64,000 bases of DNA from Ectobius pallidus. Lineage: Eukaryota; Arthropoda; Insecta; Blattodea; Ectobiidae. Shown here piece after piece: positions 23,226-36,222 of the stretch. Numbering within the stretch: the stretch's first letter is position 1; each line of letters opens with the position of its first letter. Under the pieces are notes generated by a model. The model worked only from the letters and a program-made list of their open reading frames with translations, made no database searches and was not told where the DNA came from. Both the position numbers and the translations under genes were made by a program. The stretch spans positions 116,763,938 to 116,827,937 of the forward strand of contig CAXKWD010000004.1 in assembly GCA_964059195.1 (NCBI GenBank), in the 5' to 3' direction.

Positions 23226-23869
23226 TGTTGGGGTCGGACGGAAAATATAGCCGGTCCGAGAGGGCAAATGTACGGTATCAGGACCGTGAGGAGCAAATGA
23301 TAGGATAAGGTACTTCTCAAATAGGAATAACATAAGATAGGAAAGATTAGCCACCTCTGAATAGCTAGTGAGGACCAGATTCGAATGAATCAAAATGAGA
23401 GCAAATAGACTGTAACCTCAGGACTCTGGTATCAGGAATCCACGGACTACTTAAGGAAAACAATTGAAATATGAAATAATCACAACTTACTAGATTCACA
23501 CACAATAATTATTGAAACTAATTGAAATAGAAACACTGATACATAAGATGCAAGAGTACGTTATCACACGTGGTTGTAAATATTAATTTCTTGGAAAACT
23601 TGATAAATAATATCTTAAAATGCGTAGATTAACTTGCTCTTGAAGTTAACACTAAACTTTTGCATGTAGTTTAGTCGTAAAAGCTGATATAAGCACTGGA
23701 ACATGTAGCGTTGGTTGCACAACTGTTGCGTAATATCAAACTTCTGTAATTCGGAGAATTCACTCGCGAATTTGATGAGTAATATGTAATTATGTATGAA
23801 TAATTACTGAGAGCCACAAATGCGCACAATTGTGACTATTCACCGCTTCCAGAGCAAGTTTAATGAAAC
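23226..23869 (-). repeat. BEL/Pao 5' LTR, first piece
   Basis: This 644-bp piece matches the left LTR from its start to ...taatgaaac. It is cut by the Gypsy element at 23870. The rest of the LTR resumes at 36223. Confidence 0.9.
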
Positions 23870-26800
23870 TGTCACGTAGCGAATGGCTACGTGCATAATA
23901 GACGATAGCAAACCATTTCTAAACAAAGGAAGGGTTTGGGAGACTTCGATTAATCGATATTGAACCCTGTTATGACTATCGATACTGCCCTGAATTTATT
24001 TTGAATTACAGAAAAAAAGAGAAGTGCGCATGCGCCGACGGTGAGTCGACGGGAGAAGAGCTGATCCCAAAAAGACAGTAGGAGTACGTGCCTGACTACG
24101 AGAGAGAGAAGTTGAAAAGGCAGAAGGGAGAAGACGAGATGGGGATGTGTGACAGCGGTAGAGGCGTTCTGGCATGATGGTGTGTCAGACTTTCATCTAA
24201 GGAAATTCTGGTTGTGAACTTCCTTGACACGACTATATGGAGATAGTCATTAATCAGAAGAATACACCAAGTCGGCCAGTACGAGACACCGCTACAGCGA
24301 ACATCAGCTGTGAGAGTGAGTCGTGACTGCTCGCTCTGAATAAGAGCAGATATGGACATCAGGAAGTAATGGAAGACAACTCAGGATCGGAGGATAAGTT
24401 GGACATCACTGGTTGAGTATAATCGTCTAGACTTTTTCTTATTGTTTGGGGAGTGAGAAAACTGAGATATTCCTTTTTTTAAGGATGGTTTCTAAGTCAT
24501 GTATGGCGATTAGACGCCGTATGGTATGATAGAAGAATAGAATAGAAATATAGAAGTGAGAATTCTAGAAGTAAAGTGGTGAAATCCAGTAATCCAACTA
24601 TTTTCTATTTCTGGTCTAAGTTAATTATAAAAGAGCAGTCAAGAGCCTAACCGTTGAATGCCACTTTGGGGTTTTATGGGTGATTGTCCCACGAATGAAT
24701 ACATAGCTAGGGGTAATTGGTGATGCTCATAGAAACTTTGTTATTTTTGAGACAGGACGCGAGGGGAGTAAGGAAGAAAGGTAATTAAGGGGCATGCTTA
24801 GTACTTCTTACGAGGGCCCCTCCCACTTGGGTTTCTTTCAGGTGACGGGTGACTATCTATAAATAGATTTCATGCTGGCCTGTAATGTTAAGTTATGTTT
24901 TTTATAGAGATTTATCTACAAGCGAAGGTGTATGGAATATGGTAGAGGGGGATAAGAAGTGGAAAGATTGAAGGGCAAAAGAAGGCCTACGAGTGGTAGT
25001 GCATTAGGTGTGTACCATTGGAAAATTTACATGTTAGGGTAGAAGTAGAAGTCACTAAAGGGGTTATAGAGAAGCTTACTAATCTGGGCGTGAATTAGTT
25101 TCAGTTAGAATTCTAGGGAATTTAGAGACAAAAGAAGATTGGGTGCCCATGCTAAAGAGTAGTAACGTAAGAAGTAGGAAAACTAGAATAACCACCGAGT
25201 GAATTAAATCAATGGTATAAGCTGAAGGGAACTCTACTTAAAGAAAGAAAGGGGTTAAAAGATAATAGCTGATGACTGGTCAGGTTAGAAAGAGGAGAGT
25301 GAGTTGAAAGATAACAACAAATGATTGGTTAGGTTAGAAAGAGGAGAATAGGTAATTGCGAGTAGTGTACTGATGATAAGTAGTTTATTAGCAAGTACTA
25401 GAGATTGTAAGGGTGAGGTGAGGGAACGCCGGAAGTATCCCGAATCAAACAAATAAAATCTGGTAGTAGACAAGGCCTATACCAGTAACATATAAAGAAA
25501 AGAAATTTATGAGAGATTGTGAAAGCCATCGATGTTGGAGGCGAACAACGGCCCCACGTGCCTCTAGGAGAGAGTGTCAGGGACCTCTGACATCGATTTA
25601 CAAAATTTTATTTTTGTTTGCGGCCCATTAATATTTTCCCGGTTGCAGGAGAGGAGTCAGATTGTTTGTAACTCAAGATCTAGACGCCGCTCCTGTATCG
25701 GTGGTCTATCGCCACAGTCACTCTGTGGGTATAGGCCTAAACTTCTATTTCTTTCTTCATGAGACTGTCTTTTCTATCTATCTTTAAATACAATTCTTCA
25801 TGGACTAAGCTGACAAATAGACTAATATAGGAGACATAGGTGGGATTATTGAGTGTAATCTGTAGAGTAAGGACTGGATTATGAATTGAAAACCTTTATT
25901 TATTCAAGAGAAAAAAACCCAGTATAATATATATATTGAACTATCCTGAAGTTGCAAATGTAAATGACTACACAAGTCAGTAGTAAATTAGAAGAATAAT
26001 ACAAGACGTTCTAGTAGATACCTGAAAAATAAAGAAAGAAAATTAAAGTAATTAATTAAGGATTTGTTATTGTTGAAGAGAGAACGTACTTATATAGTTA
26101 AAATTGGGTATACTAACCTTGAATAATCAAATATTATCCTACCAATAAAAGTGTTGAATGGTTAATGTAGTGTAAATGTAATTTATTGTATATAAGATTG
26201 TTATTGTTGAAAAAAGAAAAAAAATAATATATTAAATAAATTATGGTTATTGTTATGCAAAGTAAATTAACGTGAAGTTCAGATTTTTGACCCTTATCCT
26301 TGTAATGGTTTGAGAGTCGCTGATTTTTGTGCTAAGTTACATACTTTGGTAGTGAGTATTGAAAAAGGAGAAAAAGAAGAAGCAGAATAAAAAAAACGAA
26401 AGGTAAATCCGAACCCAACTCCCGTCTCCACTGTTAATTTAAAAGCTAGTCGAGGGGCATGTAGGTACATAGCCTGTGTATCTATAATTTAATTTGTGAC
26501 TGGGCTGATACATAACAAAAAAAAAGAAAAGAGGAAGCGTATTGATGATGGCGCCCGTTAATAGAAATTTTCATCAATATTATCAAAACTGGGTAATTTG
26601 TTAAAAGAGAGAGAAAGTAGACTGAGAGTAGGAAATTTGCAATCACCCGGTGACAAAGGTAGTCGTACTGAACGTTGGAATGTGGACTATGCAGGCAGTG
26701 TTATGATGACACGACAGGTGTATGAGTGACCTTGTTTTGTAGGAGTTCAGTAAACTTATATACTACGATTGAGAATAATCACATATTAGTCGTCACAGAT

Positions 26801-26879
26801 TTTGGCGAAGAATTTTGGCGAAGATTTAATCCAAGAAGTTAGGGAACTTTATAGTATAAAGTAGGAATAGCCCGTCACA
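23870..26879 (+). repeat. Gypsy-type 5' LTR, 3010 bp
   Basis: The LTR starts TGTCACGTAGCG and ends CCCGTCACA (TG...CA). The host LTR bases aaac precede it and recur after the second LTR (36223-36226), a 4-bp target duplication. The copy at 33213-36222 is the same length. I found two substitutions between them (25898 A against 35241 G; 26078 G against 35421 C). This is very long for a Gypsy-type LTR. The short open frames inside have no domain. Confidence 0.92.
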
Positions 26880-27471
26880 GATTTTGACGCCCATATAGTG
26901 GGGCTAAGTAGTGTTAAAACAAAACAGTATTGCTAATTGTTGCAACTTAATTTAGTTAAAATTGTTAAATAAAAAGTATGGCCGTGTGTTGTGCTGCATA
27001 AAGTTATCGTGAAGTTCCATATTTTGGTCGTCCATAGCGTGAGGCTGTGATAGTTTCATAGTAGGATAATTTTGATAGTAATTTTGACCCATAGCGTGGG
27101 GCGAGTTGTGTTAAAATTACAAAAGTTTGGCTTGATATAAGAAAAGAAAATAAACATTAATCAGTTAGAATTGGAAACTTGAAATACGAGTCGTCATATA
27201 TTTTGGAGCCCATAGTGTGGGTTGAGTTGTGTTGAAATCACATATTTTGATAGCCCATAGCGTGAGGCAGAGATAGTTTTAAAAGAATTTTGGGAGTTAG
27301 GTTAGTATAGCTGCAATTTATTCTCAAAAAAAAAAAAATAATAATAATAACATATTTTTGGGAAAAGAATAATGACTATTGACAAGTAAGGACTTCTATA
27401 GATGACTAAGACAGACGACTGAACTATTGTGTTCTAATCTTTTTTTCCAGTGGTATTGTTAATATATAAAT
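26880..27471 (+). promoter_or_regulatory. Gypsy leader with primer-binding site and repeated PBS-like modules
   Basis: Right after the LTR, gattttgacgcccatatag at 26880 continuing tggggc resembles the tRNA-Lys type primer-binding site (TGGCGCCCAACGTGGGGC in other retroelements), with a small internal difference. Four further relatives follow in the leader: 27021-27045, 27081-27102, 27199-27222 and 27243-27268. Each has the pattern attttg...cccatagcgtggggc, and several are followed by a gttgtgttaaaat-like stretch. An AT-rich run follows near 27330, and the polyprotein starts at 27472. Confidence 0.65.
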
Positions 27472-30400
27472 ATGGCTACTTATGTTGATCCGTATGCACA
27501 AATAAGAGCAGCTGAGTTAACCCAAGCTATTAGGAAGTTGAGGAAGGTGGATTTAGAGGCAGAATGTGATAGAGTAAAGTTACCGACCACAGGTACAAGG
27601 GATGAGTTGAGACAACGCTTGTTAGATTATGCCCGTAAGAACCCTCAGTCATTTCAAGTGTTAATTACGGCTTTTGCGCTGAGTCAGGAAGTTTTGGAAG
27701 AAGATTTAGTTGAACATAATATAACGGTTCCACAAGATTCATATGGAGATGTAGTGTATACATGGGTTAAGTTAATGCGTAGGAAGGCCATGGCGGTAGC
27801 TGATTCAGAAGAAGTTGTACCAGTAGTACCATCGTTTACAATTCAGTTAGAGCCGCATAAACCAAATACTTTGGATCTGGTTCGTAAATGGAACATTAAA
27901 TTCAAACCTGGGGATAGTATTTACTTATTCTTGGAGAGATTGGAAGATTTAAAACAAAGTTCTAAGTTACAGGGTGTAGAGTTATTGTCAGTATTACCCG
28001 AAATTTTACAAGATTCAGCTTTACTTTGGTACAGGAACAGATTAACAGATTGGCCTACATGGGAAGCTTTTTTGAAAGAATTTAGAGAATATTACTTGCC
28101 TATTGATGAGGAAGACTCGCTTTTGGATGAGATTAGACAGAGAACGCAAGGTCCTAAAGAATCGATTTTTGATTATGTTAATGCTATTCAAACGTTAATG
28201 AGGAGGCTAAGTACTCCAATGAGTCCTCAACAAATGATGAAGACTGTTATCAAAAATTTGCGTCCTGATGTAAAATTGTACCTTAGACCTGCAGAGATTC
28301 AAACTATAACAGATTTAATACGTGTAGGTAGGCAGTATGAACAAATATTGTTAGATTCTGAGAGATATATTCCTCCTCCAACGCAGGTTAGAGCTACAAT
28401 TAAAGAAACGGCTTATAAACCTCAGAGACAAGTTGTTATACCTTCGGTTCATACAGCGTTAGGAATTCAGGGAAAACAGGAACTTCCATTGTCTGAATTA
28501 CAAAAGAAACCTAGTGTTAGTTTTTCTGCAAAGACTTGGGATAAGGAACGAAATTCAAGTTCTGTAAATAATTCTAGAATGGTTAAAGTAACAGAAAATA
28601 AAGAGAGACAGGATGAGTCGAGGGAAAATGGTAAAAACACCACTTTGCATTTTTCAAATAACCAGCGATGTTGGAACTGTGATAAAACAGGACATAGGCA
28701 GTTCGAGTGTAAGGCACCTCGTAGAGTTACTCCACGCACTACGATTAAATGTTATAATTGTAATAAGCTTGGACATAGGTCTATTGATTGTAGGATGCCC
28801 CAAGAAAGAAAAGTTAGGCCTATAAATTCTTTAAGGCAATTAACTAAAAATCAGGCTTGTGTGATGTTAAATATAAATCCTACAGATTTAGTTAATGGAG
28901 ATAGATGTTTTGTTGAAATTTTGCTGGAGGATATTACATTTATTGCTTTAATAGATTCCGGTTCAGATAAAACTTATGTGGGAGAGAAGGGTGATTTTTT
29001 GTGTAAAATGTTAGATTTAGCAGTAGAAGAATCTGAAGTTAGGGTGGTGCAATTAGCAGATAAAACTTATAGTTCTATAACAGGAGAGAGAACTTTTGAG
29101 ATGAAATTGCAGGACAGGATCTTTCAGATAAAATGTAAAATTATGCCAAATTTAGCAGTAGATATGATTCTGGGCATGGACGTTTTGAAACAAATTGGGT
29201 TAGTAGTAGATTTGCAAGATGGGACTTGGTATTTCAAAGATGAACCAGCAAAAATTTTTCAATTTGTTAAGGCTATAGATTTAAAAGAAGAAGATCAACT
29301 ACATAATATTCTTACTATACCTACACCTCAGGAAAGGGACAGATTGAATATGTTTTTGGAAAATCAGTTACAGAAATTTGATCAGTGTACTGGACTTACA
29401 GACTTGATTTCTCATGTTATTGATACAGGCGATGCAAAACCTATAAAACAAAGATATTATCCAGTATCACCCATTTTGGAAAAAGTTATACACGCGGAAA
29501 TAGATAAAATGTTATTGGAAAAAGTTATAGAGCCTTCAAATTCACCTTGGTCGTCTCCGGTAGTTATGGTAAAGAAACCAGATAGAACATGGAGGTTCTG
29601 CGTAGATTTCAGAAAAGTAAATAATTGTACTAAAAGAGATAGTTATCCTTTGCCATACATTGAACATGTTTTGAGTAAATTACGACATGCTAGGTATATC
29701 AGTACAATAGATTTGAAAAATGGGTATTGGCAAGTTCCATTAGATGAAGCAAGTAAAGAGAAAACAGCATTTACCGTACCTGGTAGAGGATTGTATCAGT
29801 TTCGAGTTATGCCTTTTGGAATCCATAACGCACCAGCCTCGTTTCAAAGATTAGTTGATACTATATTAAGAGAAGAGATAGGAGAGAAATGCTTTTGTTA
29901 TTTGGATGATATAGTACTTATTAGCGAGACATTTGAAGAACATTTGTCCTTGTTAGAAAAAGTCTTAGAGAAATTAAGAAAAGCTAACCTGAAAATTAAT
30001 AGGGAAAAATCAAAATTTTGTAGAAGTGAATTAAAATATTTGGGTCATATCATTACTCCATTAGGAATTGCTGTAGATTCAGATAAAATCTCGTGTATCC
30101 TTGAGTATCCAGCCCCTACAAAAGTCAAGGAAGTACGAGCATTTTTAGGATTGGCTTCTTGGTACCGACGATTCATTCCACTTTTTTCTGAAGTTGTAAA
30201 GCCCCTCACTGCACTTCTGAAAAAGAATCAGAAATGGCGTTGGACTAAGGAATGTCAGGAATCTTTTGATGAATTGAAATCGAAATTATCTAGTAGTCCT
30301 ATATTAACTTGTCCAGATTATACTAAACCCCTAGTGCTACAGACCGACGCTAGTTTTTCAGGACTAGGAGCAGCATTAATTCAGACAGGAGAGGAAGGAG

Positions 30401-31533
30401 AGGAAAAAGTAATAGCTTATGCTAGTAGAACTTTAACGGTAGGCGAGCAAAAGTGGGCAATAGTTGAGAAGGAATTGTTAGCTATATTGTGGGCAGTTCA
30501 AAAGTTTCGTCCTTATTTGGAAGGTTATCATTTTAAAGTATATACTGATCATTTTGCTCTGAAATGGTTAAATACATTACAGAATCCGACCGGACGATTA
30601 GCTAGGTGGAGTTTATTGCTCCAGGAGTATGATTTTGAAGTAATACATAGGCCTGGTAGATTACAAAAAGTTCCGGATGCTTTATCTAGAATACACGAAG
30701 GGAAAGTTCAAGAGAAAACGGTAGAGGAAGAATTTTGCCTCTTGTTGACTGATAACTCTGAAGTAGTGGAATGGGAAAATATACAAGATGCTTGGTATAT
30801 TAAGCGGAAGGAGCAAGTACAAAGTAAACCTAAATTTTGGCCAGATTGGAAGGTCGTAGATGAGAAGTTGTACCATTTAAGATTAGATCAGTTAGAACAA
30901 ACTTTAGAGGGAACAGTGAATAGGTGGAAATTAGTTATTCCGCAAGATTTTAGGATTAAAGTATTGCAGGAATGTCATGATGCACCTACTGCAGGACATA
31001 TGGGGATAGCTAAAACTTTCTTTAGAATAGCAAACAAGTATTATTGGCCGGGAATGTTTAGAGATGTTGCTAAGTATGTTACTGCTTGTGAAATATGTCA
31101 GAGACAGAAGGTGTTACAAACGGCTCAAGCAGGACCAATGCATTTTTACCAGAAAGAGAAACCTTGGATGACTGTAGCTACAGATTTGTTGGGACCTTAC
31201 CCACGTTCCAAAAAAGGGAACCGATATGTGATTGTATTTCAGGACACCTTTACCAAGTATGTAGAATGTAAAGCGTTAAGGAAAGCAACCAGTAGAGCAG
31301 TTACGGAAGCATTTTATGAATTGATTATCCTTAAATGGGGAATTCCGGGATATTTGCTGATGGATAATGGACCGCAATACACTAGTAAATTAATGCGAGA
31401 GATAGCTAAAGCTTTTGATATAACTCCTTGTTATTTACCTGTATATTCGCCACAAGGAAATCCAGTAGAAAGAGTCAATAGAGTATTGAAAACAATGATT
31501 TCTAGTTACATTCTTTGCTTTGGAATTTGTTAA
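27472..31533 (+). pseudogene. Gypsy-type Gag-Pol polyprotein, 3'-truncated and fused to foreign sequence
   Basis: This one frame encodes Gag and Pol of a Ty3/Gypsy-type element. Seen in order: a SAP-like N-terminal helix pair (about 22-55); a Gag capsid region (about 130-290); two CCHC knuckles (C400-C413 and C427-C440); protease ALIDSGS (D495); reverse transcriptase with D747 and YLDD (810-813); RNase H (D959, E999, D1026); integrase zinc site (H1169, H1176, C1206, C1209) and catalytic triad D1238, D1298, E1333. After residue 1347 (base 31514) the sequence changes abruptly to antisense BEL gag. Six foreign residues follow and then a stop. The C-terminal integrase part, any envelope or chromodomain, and the element's own polypurine tract are missing. 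Inactive as it stands. Confidence 0.93.
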
Positions 31534-32257
31534 GAATATTACGAAGATCATTCACATTTTCACTCTTCATCGTTGGTAAAGATAGTAGATTACGTACGTG
31601 AGCTGTGGCAATAATTCTTGTATTATCGTACCTGGAACATATTAGATTCCATGCTACACTGAAATTTTCGCTAGTCACTGGTAGATTTTTTATCAATGCG
31701 TGTGCCTGGCCCTTTAATGATGACAGAAGGTAATGCAATTTCTGTATCGGTTCTAAGGCTGCATTATTGGCTACAAGACTGCCGAACGTGTCTTGGAAAT
31801 GTTTGAACGTTGTGATGTCCCCAGAGAAGGTTGGAAGCTGTATAGCAGGAAGTTGTATTGGCCTATTGTTGCACTGAGCAACAGCTGACTGACAAGTATG
31901 ATGTGAATTGGCACTGTTATGAGATCGCTCACTGCCTATTGGACTTATGCTACGAAGTGGCTGTTCATGCTGAACAATGAGCGCACTAAGTTTAGATTTC
32001 AACAGATCATAACTACTTCTTATCTCTTCGTCATACTGCATGTGAACTTCGATGTCTTCTTCTTCTACTATTAGCGATTCAATTTCAGCTTGTACAGTTT
32101 CATATTTATCAAAAAGATCATTGAGGCTGTCATATTTAACTTTAAGATGAAACACATCAACTTCCTCCTGGAGGCTATCGTAGAATTTCTGAATAAAGGT
32201 GATTTTTCTCTTGATGAAACCCCTTTTCTTGATCAGATCCTTGATTTGACTCTCCAT
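31515..32257 (-). pseudogene. Second copy of BEL gag N-terminal region, truncated
   Basis: This duplicates 22172-22914 at an offset of 9343 bp. I saw no difference between the copies: the ATG, the coiled-coil-like start and the first half of the DUF1759-type Gag region are the same. It is cut at residue about 248 where it meets the Gypsy integrase. It cannot make a functional product. Confidence 0.93.
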
Positions 32258-33212
32258 GATGATATAATGATATTATTTGTAACACTTTGAGAACTTTGTA
32301 GAGTTGTCACTGCACATGTGATGTTCTGGTGTGATGATCACTGCCTTCTTGAAGTCTTTTGAGCTGTTGTGTTTTCTGTAGTACTGAAGCACTGCCGAAT
32401 AGATGATACAGAGTTTATGTACTAGAAATCGTAGCTCTTGAATACGCGGATGCCGTCGCGGTTGAGTCTGCATACAATGAACGAGATCGATAAGACGAGA
32501 CAAACCATATATATGTGTGTGAATAATGAAATTGTTTCTTTAGTAGTCCGGTCCGTTGAGGAACCAAATGTTGGGGTCGGACGGAAAATATAGCCGGTCC
32601 GAGAGGGCAAATGTACGGTATCAGGACCGTGAGGAGCAAATGATAGGATAAGGTACTTCTCAAATAGGAATAACATAAGATAGGAAAGATTAGCCACCTC
32701 TGAATAGCTAGTGAGGACCAGATTCGAATGAATCAAAATGAGAGCAAATAGACTGTAACCTCAGGACTCTGGTATCAGGAATCCACGGACTACTTAAGGA
32801 AAACAATTGAAATATGAAATAATCACAACTTACTAGATTCACACACAATAATTATTGAAACTAATTGAAATAGAAACACTGATACATAAGATGCAAGAGT
32901 ACGTTATCACACGTGGTTGTAAATATTAATTTCTTGGAAAACTTGATAAATAATATCTTAAAATGCGTAGATTAACTTGCTCTTGAAGTTAACACTAAAC
33001 TTTTGCATGTAGTTTAGTCGTAAAAGCTGATATAAGCACTGGAACATGTAGCGTTGGTTGCACAACTGTTGCGTAATATCAAACTTCTGTAATTCGGAGA
33101 ATTCACTCGCGAATTTGATGAGTAATATGTAATTATGTATGAATAATTACTGAGAGCCACAAATGCGCACAATTGTGACTATTCACCGCTTCCAGAGCAA
33201 GTTTAATGAAAC
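32258..33212 (-). repeat. Second copy of BEL leader and partial 5' LTR
   Basis: The leader (32258-32568) and partial LTR (32569-33212) duplicate 22915-23869. The LTR part carries the same 5'-LTR-specific variants (atatag, gagtaatatg), so it derives from the right LTR and not from the left one. It again ends in aatgaaac, directly against a Gypsy LTR. Confidence 0.92.
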
Positions 33213-36200
33213 TGTCACGTAGCGAATGGCTACGTGCATAATAGACGATAGCAAACCATTTCTAAACAAAGGAAGGGTTTGGGAGACTTCGATTAATCGA
33301 TATTGAACCCTGTTATGACTATCGATACTGCCCTGAATTTATTTTGAATTACAGAAAAAAAGAGAAGTGCGCATGCGCCGACGGTGAGTCGACGGGAGAA
33401 GAGCTGATCCCAAAAAGACAGTAGGAGTACGTGCCTGACTACGAGAGAGAGAAGTTGAAAAGGCAGAAGGGAGAAGACGAGATGGGGATGTGTGACAGCG
33501 GTAGAGGCGTTCTGGCATGATGGTGTGTCAGACTTTCATCTAAGGAAATTCTGGTTGTGAACTTCCTTGACACGACTATATGGAGATAGTCATTAATCAG
33601 AAGAATACACCAAGTCGGCCAGTACGAGACACCGCTACAGCGAACATCAGCTGTGAGAGTGAGTCGTGACTGCTCGCTCTGAATAAGAGCAGATATGGAC
33701 ATCAGGAAGTAATGGAAGACAACTCAGGATCGGAGGATAAGTTGGACATCACTGGTTGAGTATAATCGTCTAGACTTTTTCTTATTGTTTGGGGAGTGAG
33801 AAAACTGAGATATTCCTTTTTTTAAGGATGGTTTCTAAGTCATGTATGGCGATTAGACGCCGTATGGTATGATAGAAGAATAGAATAGAAATATAGAAGT
33901 GAGAATTCTAGAAGTAAAGTGGTGAAATCCAGTAATCCAACTATTTTCTATTTCTGGTCTAAGTTAATTATAAAAGAGCAGTCAAGAGCCTAACCGTTGA
34001 ATGCCACTTTGGGGTTTTATGGGTGATTGTCCCACGAATGAATACATAGCTAGGGGTAATTGGTGATGCTCATAGAAACTTTGTTATTTTTGAGACAGGA
34101 CGCGAGGGGAGTAAGGAAGAAAGGTAATTAAGGGGCATGCTTAGTACTTCTTACGAGGGCCCCTCCCACTTGGGTTTCTTTCAGGTGACGGGTGACTATC
34201 TATAAATAGATTTCATGCTGGCCTGTAATGTTAAGTTATGTTTTTTATAGAGATTTATCTACAAGCGAAGGTGTATGGAATATGGTAGAGGGGGATAAGA
34301 AGTGGAAAGATTGAAGGGCAAAAGAAGGCCTACGAGTGGTAGTGCATTAGGTGTGTACCATTGGAAAATTTACATGTTAGGGTAGAAGTAGAAGTCACTA
34401 AAGGGGTTATAGAGAAGCTTACTAATCTGGGCGTGAATTAGTTTCAGTTAGAATTCTAGGGAATTTAGAGACAAAAGAAGATTGGGTGCCCATGCTAAAG
34501 AGTAGTAACGTAAGAAGTAGGAAAACTAGAATAACCACCGAGTGAATTAAATCAATGGTATAAGCTGAAGGGAACTCTACTTAAAGAAAGAAAGGGGTTA
34601 AAAGATAATAGCTGATGACTGGTCAGGTTAGAAAGAGGAGAGTGAGTTGAAAGATAACAACAAATGATTGGTTAGGTTAGAAAGAGGAGAATAGGTAATT
34701 GCGAGTAGTGTACTGATGATAAGTAGTTTATTAGCAAGTACTAGAGATTGTAAGGGTGAGGTGAGGGAACGCCGGAAGTATCCCGAATCAAACAAATAAA
34801 ATCTGGTAGTAGACAAGGCCTATACCAGTAACATATAAAGAAAAGAAATTTATGAGAGATTGTGAAAGCCATCGATGTTGGAGGCGAACAACGGCCCCAC
34901 GTGCCTCTAGGAGAGAGTGTCAGGGACCTCTGACATCGATTTACAAAATTTTATTTTTGTTTGCGGCCCATTAATATTTTCCCGGTTGCAGGAGAGGAGT
35001 CAGATTGTTTGTAACTCAAGATCTAGACGCCGCTCCTGTATCGGTGGTCTATCGCCACAGTCACTCTGTGGGTATAGGCCTAAACTTCTATTTCTTTCTT
35101 CATGAGACTGTCTTTTCTATCTATCTTTAAATACAATTCTTCATGGACTAAGCTGACAAATAGACTAATATAGGAGACATAGGTGGGATTATTGAGTGTA
35201 ATCTGTAGAGTAAGGACTGGATTATGAATTGAAAACCTTTGTTTATTCAAGAGAAAAAAACCCAGTATAATATATATATTGAACTATCCTGAAGTTGCAA
35301 ATGTAAATGACTACACAAGTCAGTAGTAAATTAGAAGAATAATACAAGACGTTCTAGTAGATACCTGAAAAATAAAGAAAGAAAATTAAAGTAATTAATT
35401 AAGGATTTGTTATTGTTGAACAGAGAACGTACTTATATAGTTAAAATTGGGTATACTAACCTTGAATAATCAAATATTATCCTACCAATAAAAGTGTTGA
35501 ATGGTTAATGTAGTGTAAATGTAATTTATTGTATATAAGATTGTTATTGTTGAAAAAAGAAAAAAAATAATATATTAAATAAATTATGGTTATTGTTATG
35601 CAAAGTAAATTAACGTGAAGTTCAGATTTTTGACCCTTATCCTTGTAATGGTTTGAGAGTCGCTGATTTTTGTGCTAAGTTACATACTTTGGTAGTGAGT
35701 ATTGAAAAAGGAGAAAAAGAAGAAGCAGAATAAAAAAAACGAAAGGTAAATCCGAACCCAACTCCCGTCTCCACTGTTAATTTAAAAGCTAGTCGAGGGG
35801 CATGTAGGTACATAGCCTGTGTATCTATAATTTAATTTGTGACTGGGCTGATACATAACAAAAAAAAAGAAAAGAGGAAGCGTATTGATGATGGCGCCCG
35901 TTAATAGAAATTTTCATCAATATTATCAAAACTGGGTAATTTGTTAAAAGAGAGAGAAAGTAGACTGAGAGTAGGAAATTTGCAATCACCCGGTGACAAA
36001 GGTAGTCGTACTGAACGTTGGAATGTGGACTATGCAGGCAGTGTTATGATGACACGACAGGTGTATGAGTGACCTTGTTTTGTAGGAGTTCAGTAAACTT
36101 ATATACTACGATTGAGAATAATCACATATTAGTCGTCACAGATTTTGGCGAAGAATTTTGGCGAAGATTTAATCCAAGAAGTTAGGGAACTTTATAGTAT

Positions 36201-36222
36201 AAAGTAGGAATAGCCCGTCACA
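33213..36222 (+). repeat. Gypsy-type second LTR, 3010 bp
   Basis: This has the same boundaries as the first LTR. No Gypsy internal sequence touches it on either side. The left neighbour is BEL LTR and the right neighbour is the remaining BEL LTR beginning with the aaac target duplication. It therefore behaves like a solo LTR at the same target site. Confidence 0.9.

Noticed and set aside
23072..23393. Frames of 82 and 104 residues, repeated at 32415-32736
   Set aside because: They lie in BEL leader and LTR sequence and are copied only because that segment is duplicated.
26880..27268. CRISPR-like or satellite repeats
   Set aside because: Spacing is irregular (141, 60, 118, 44 bp) and units are degenerate. 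They fit primer-site-like modules in a retrotransposon leader.
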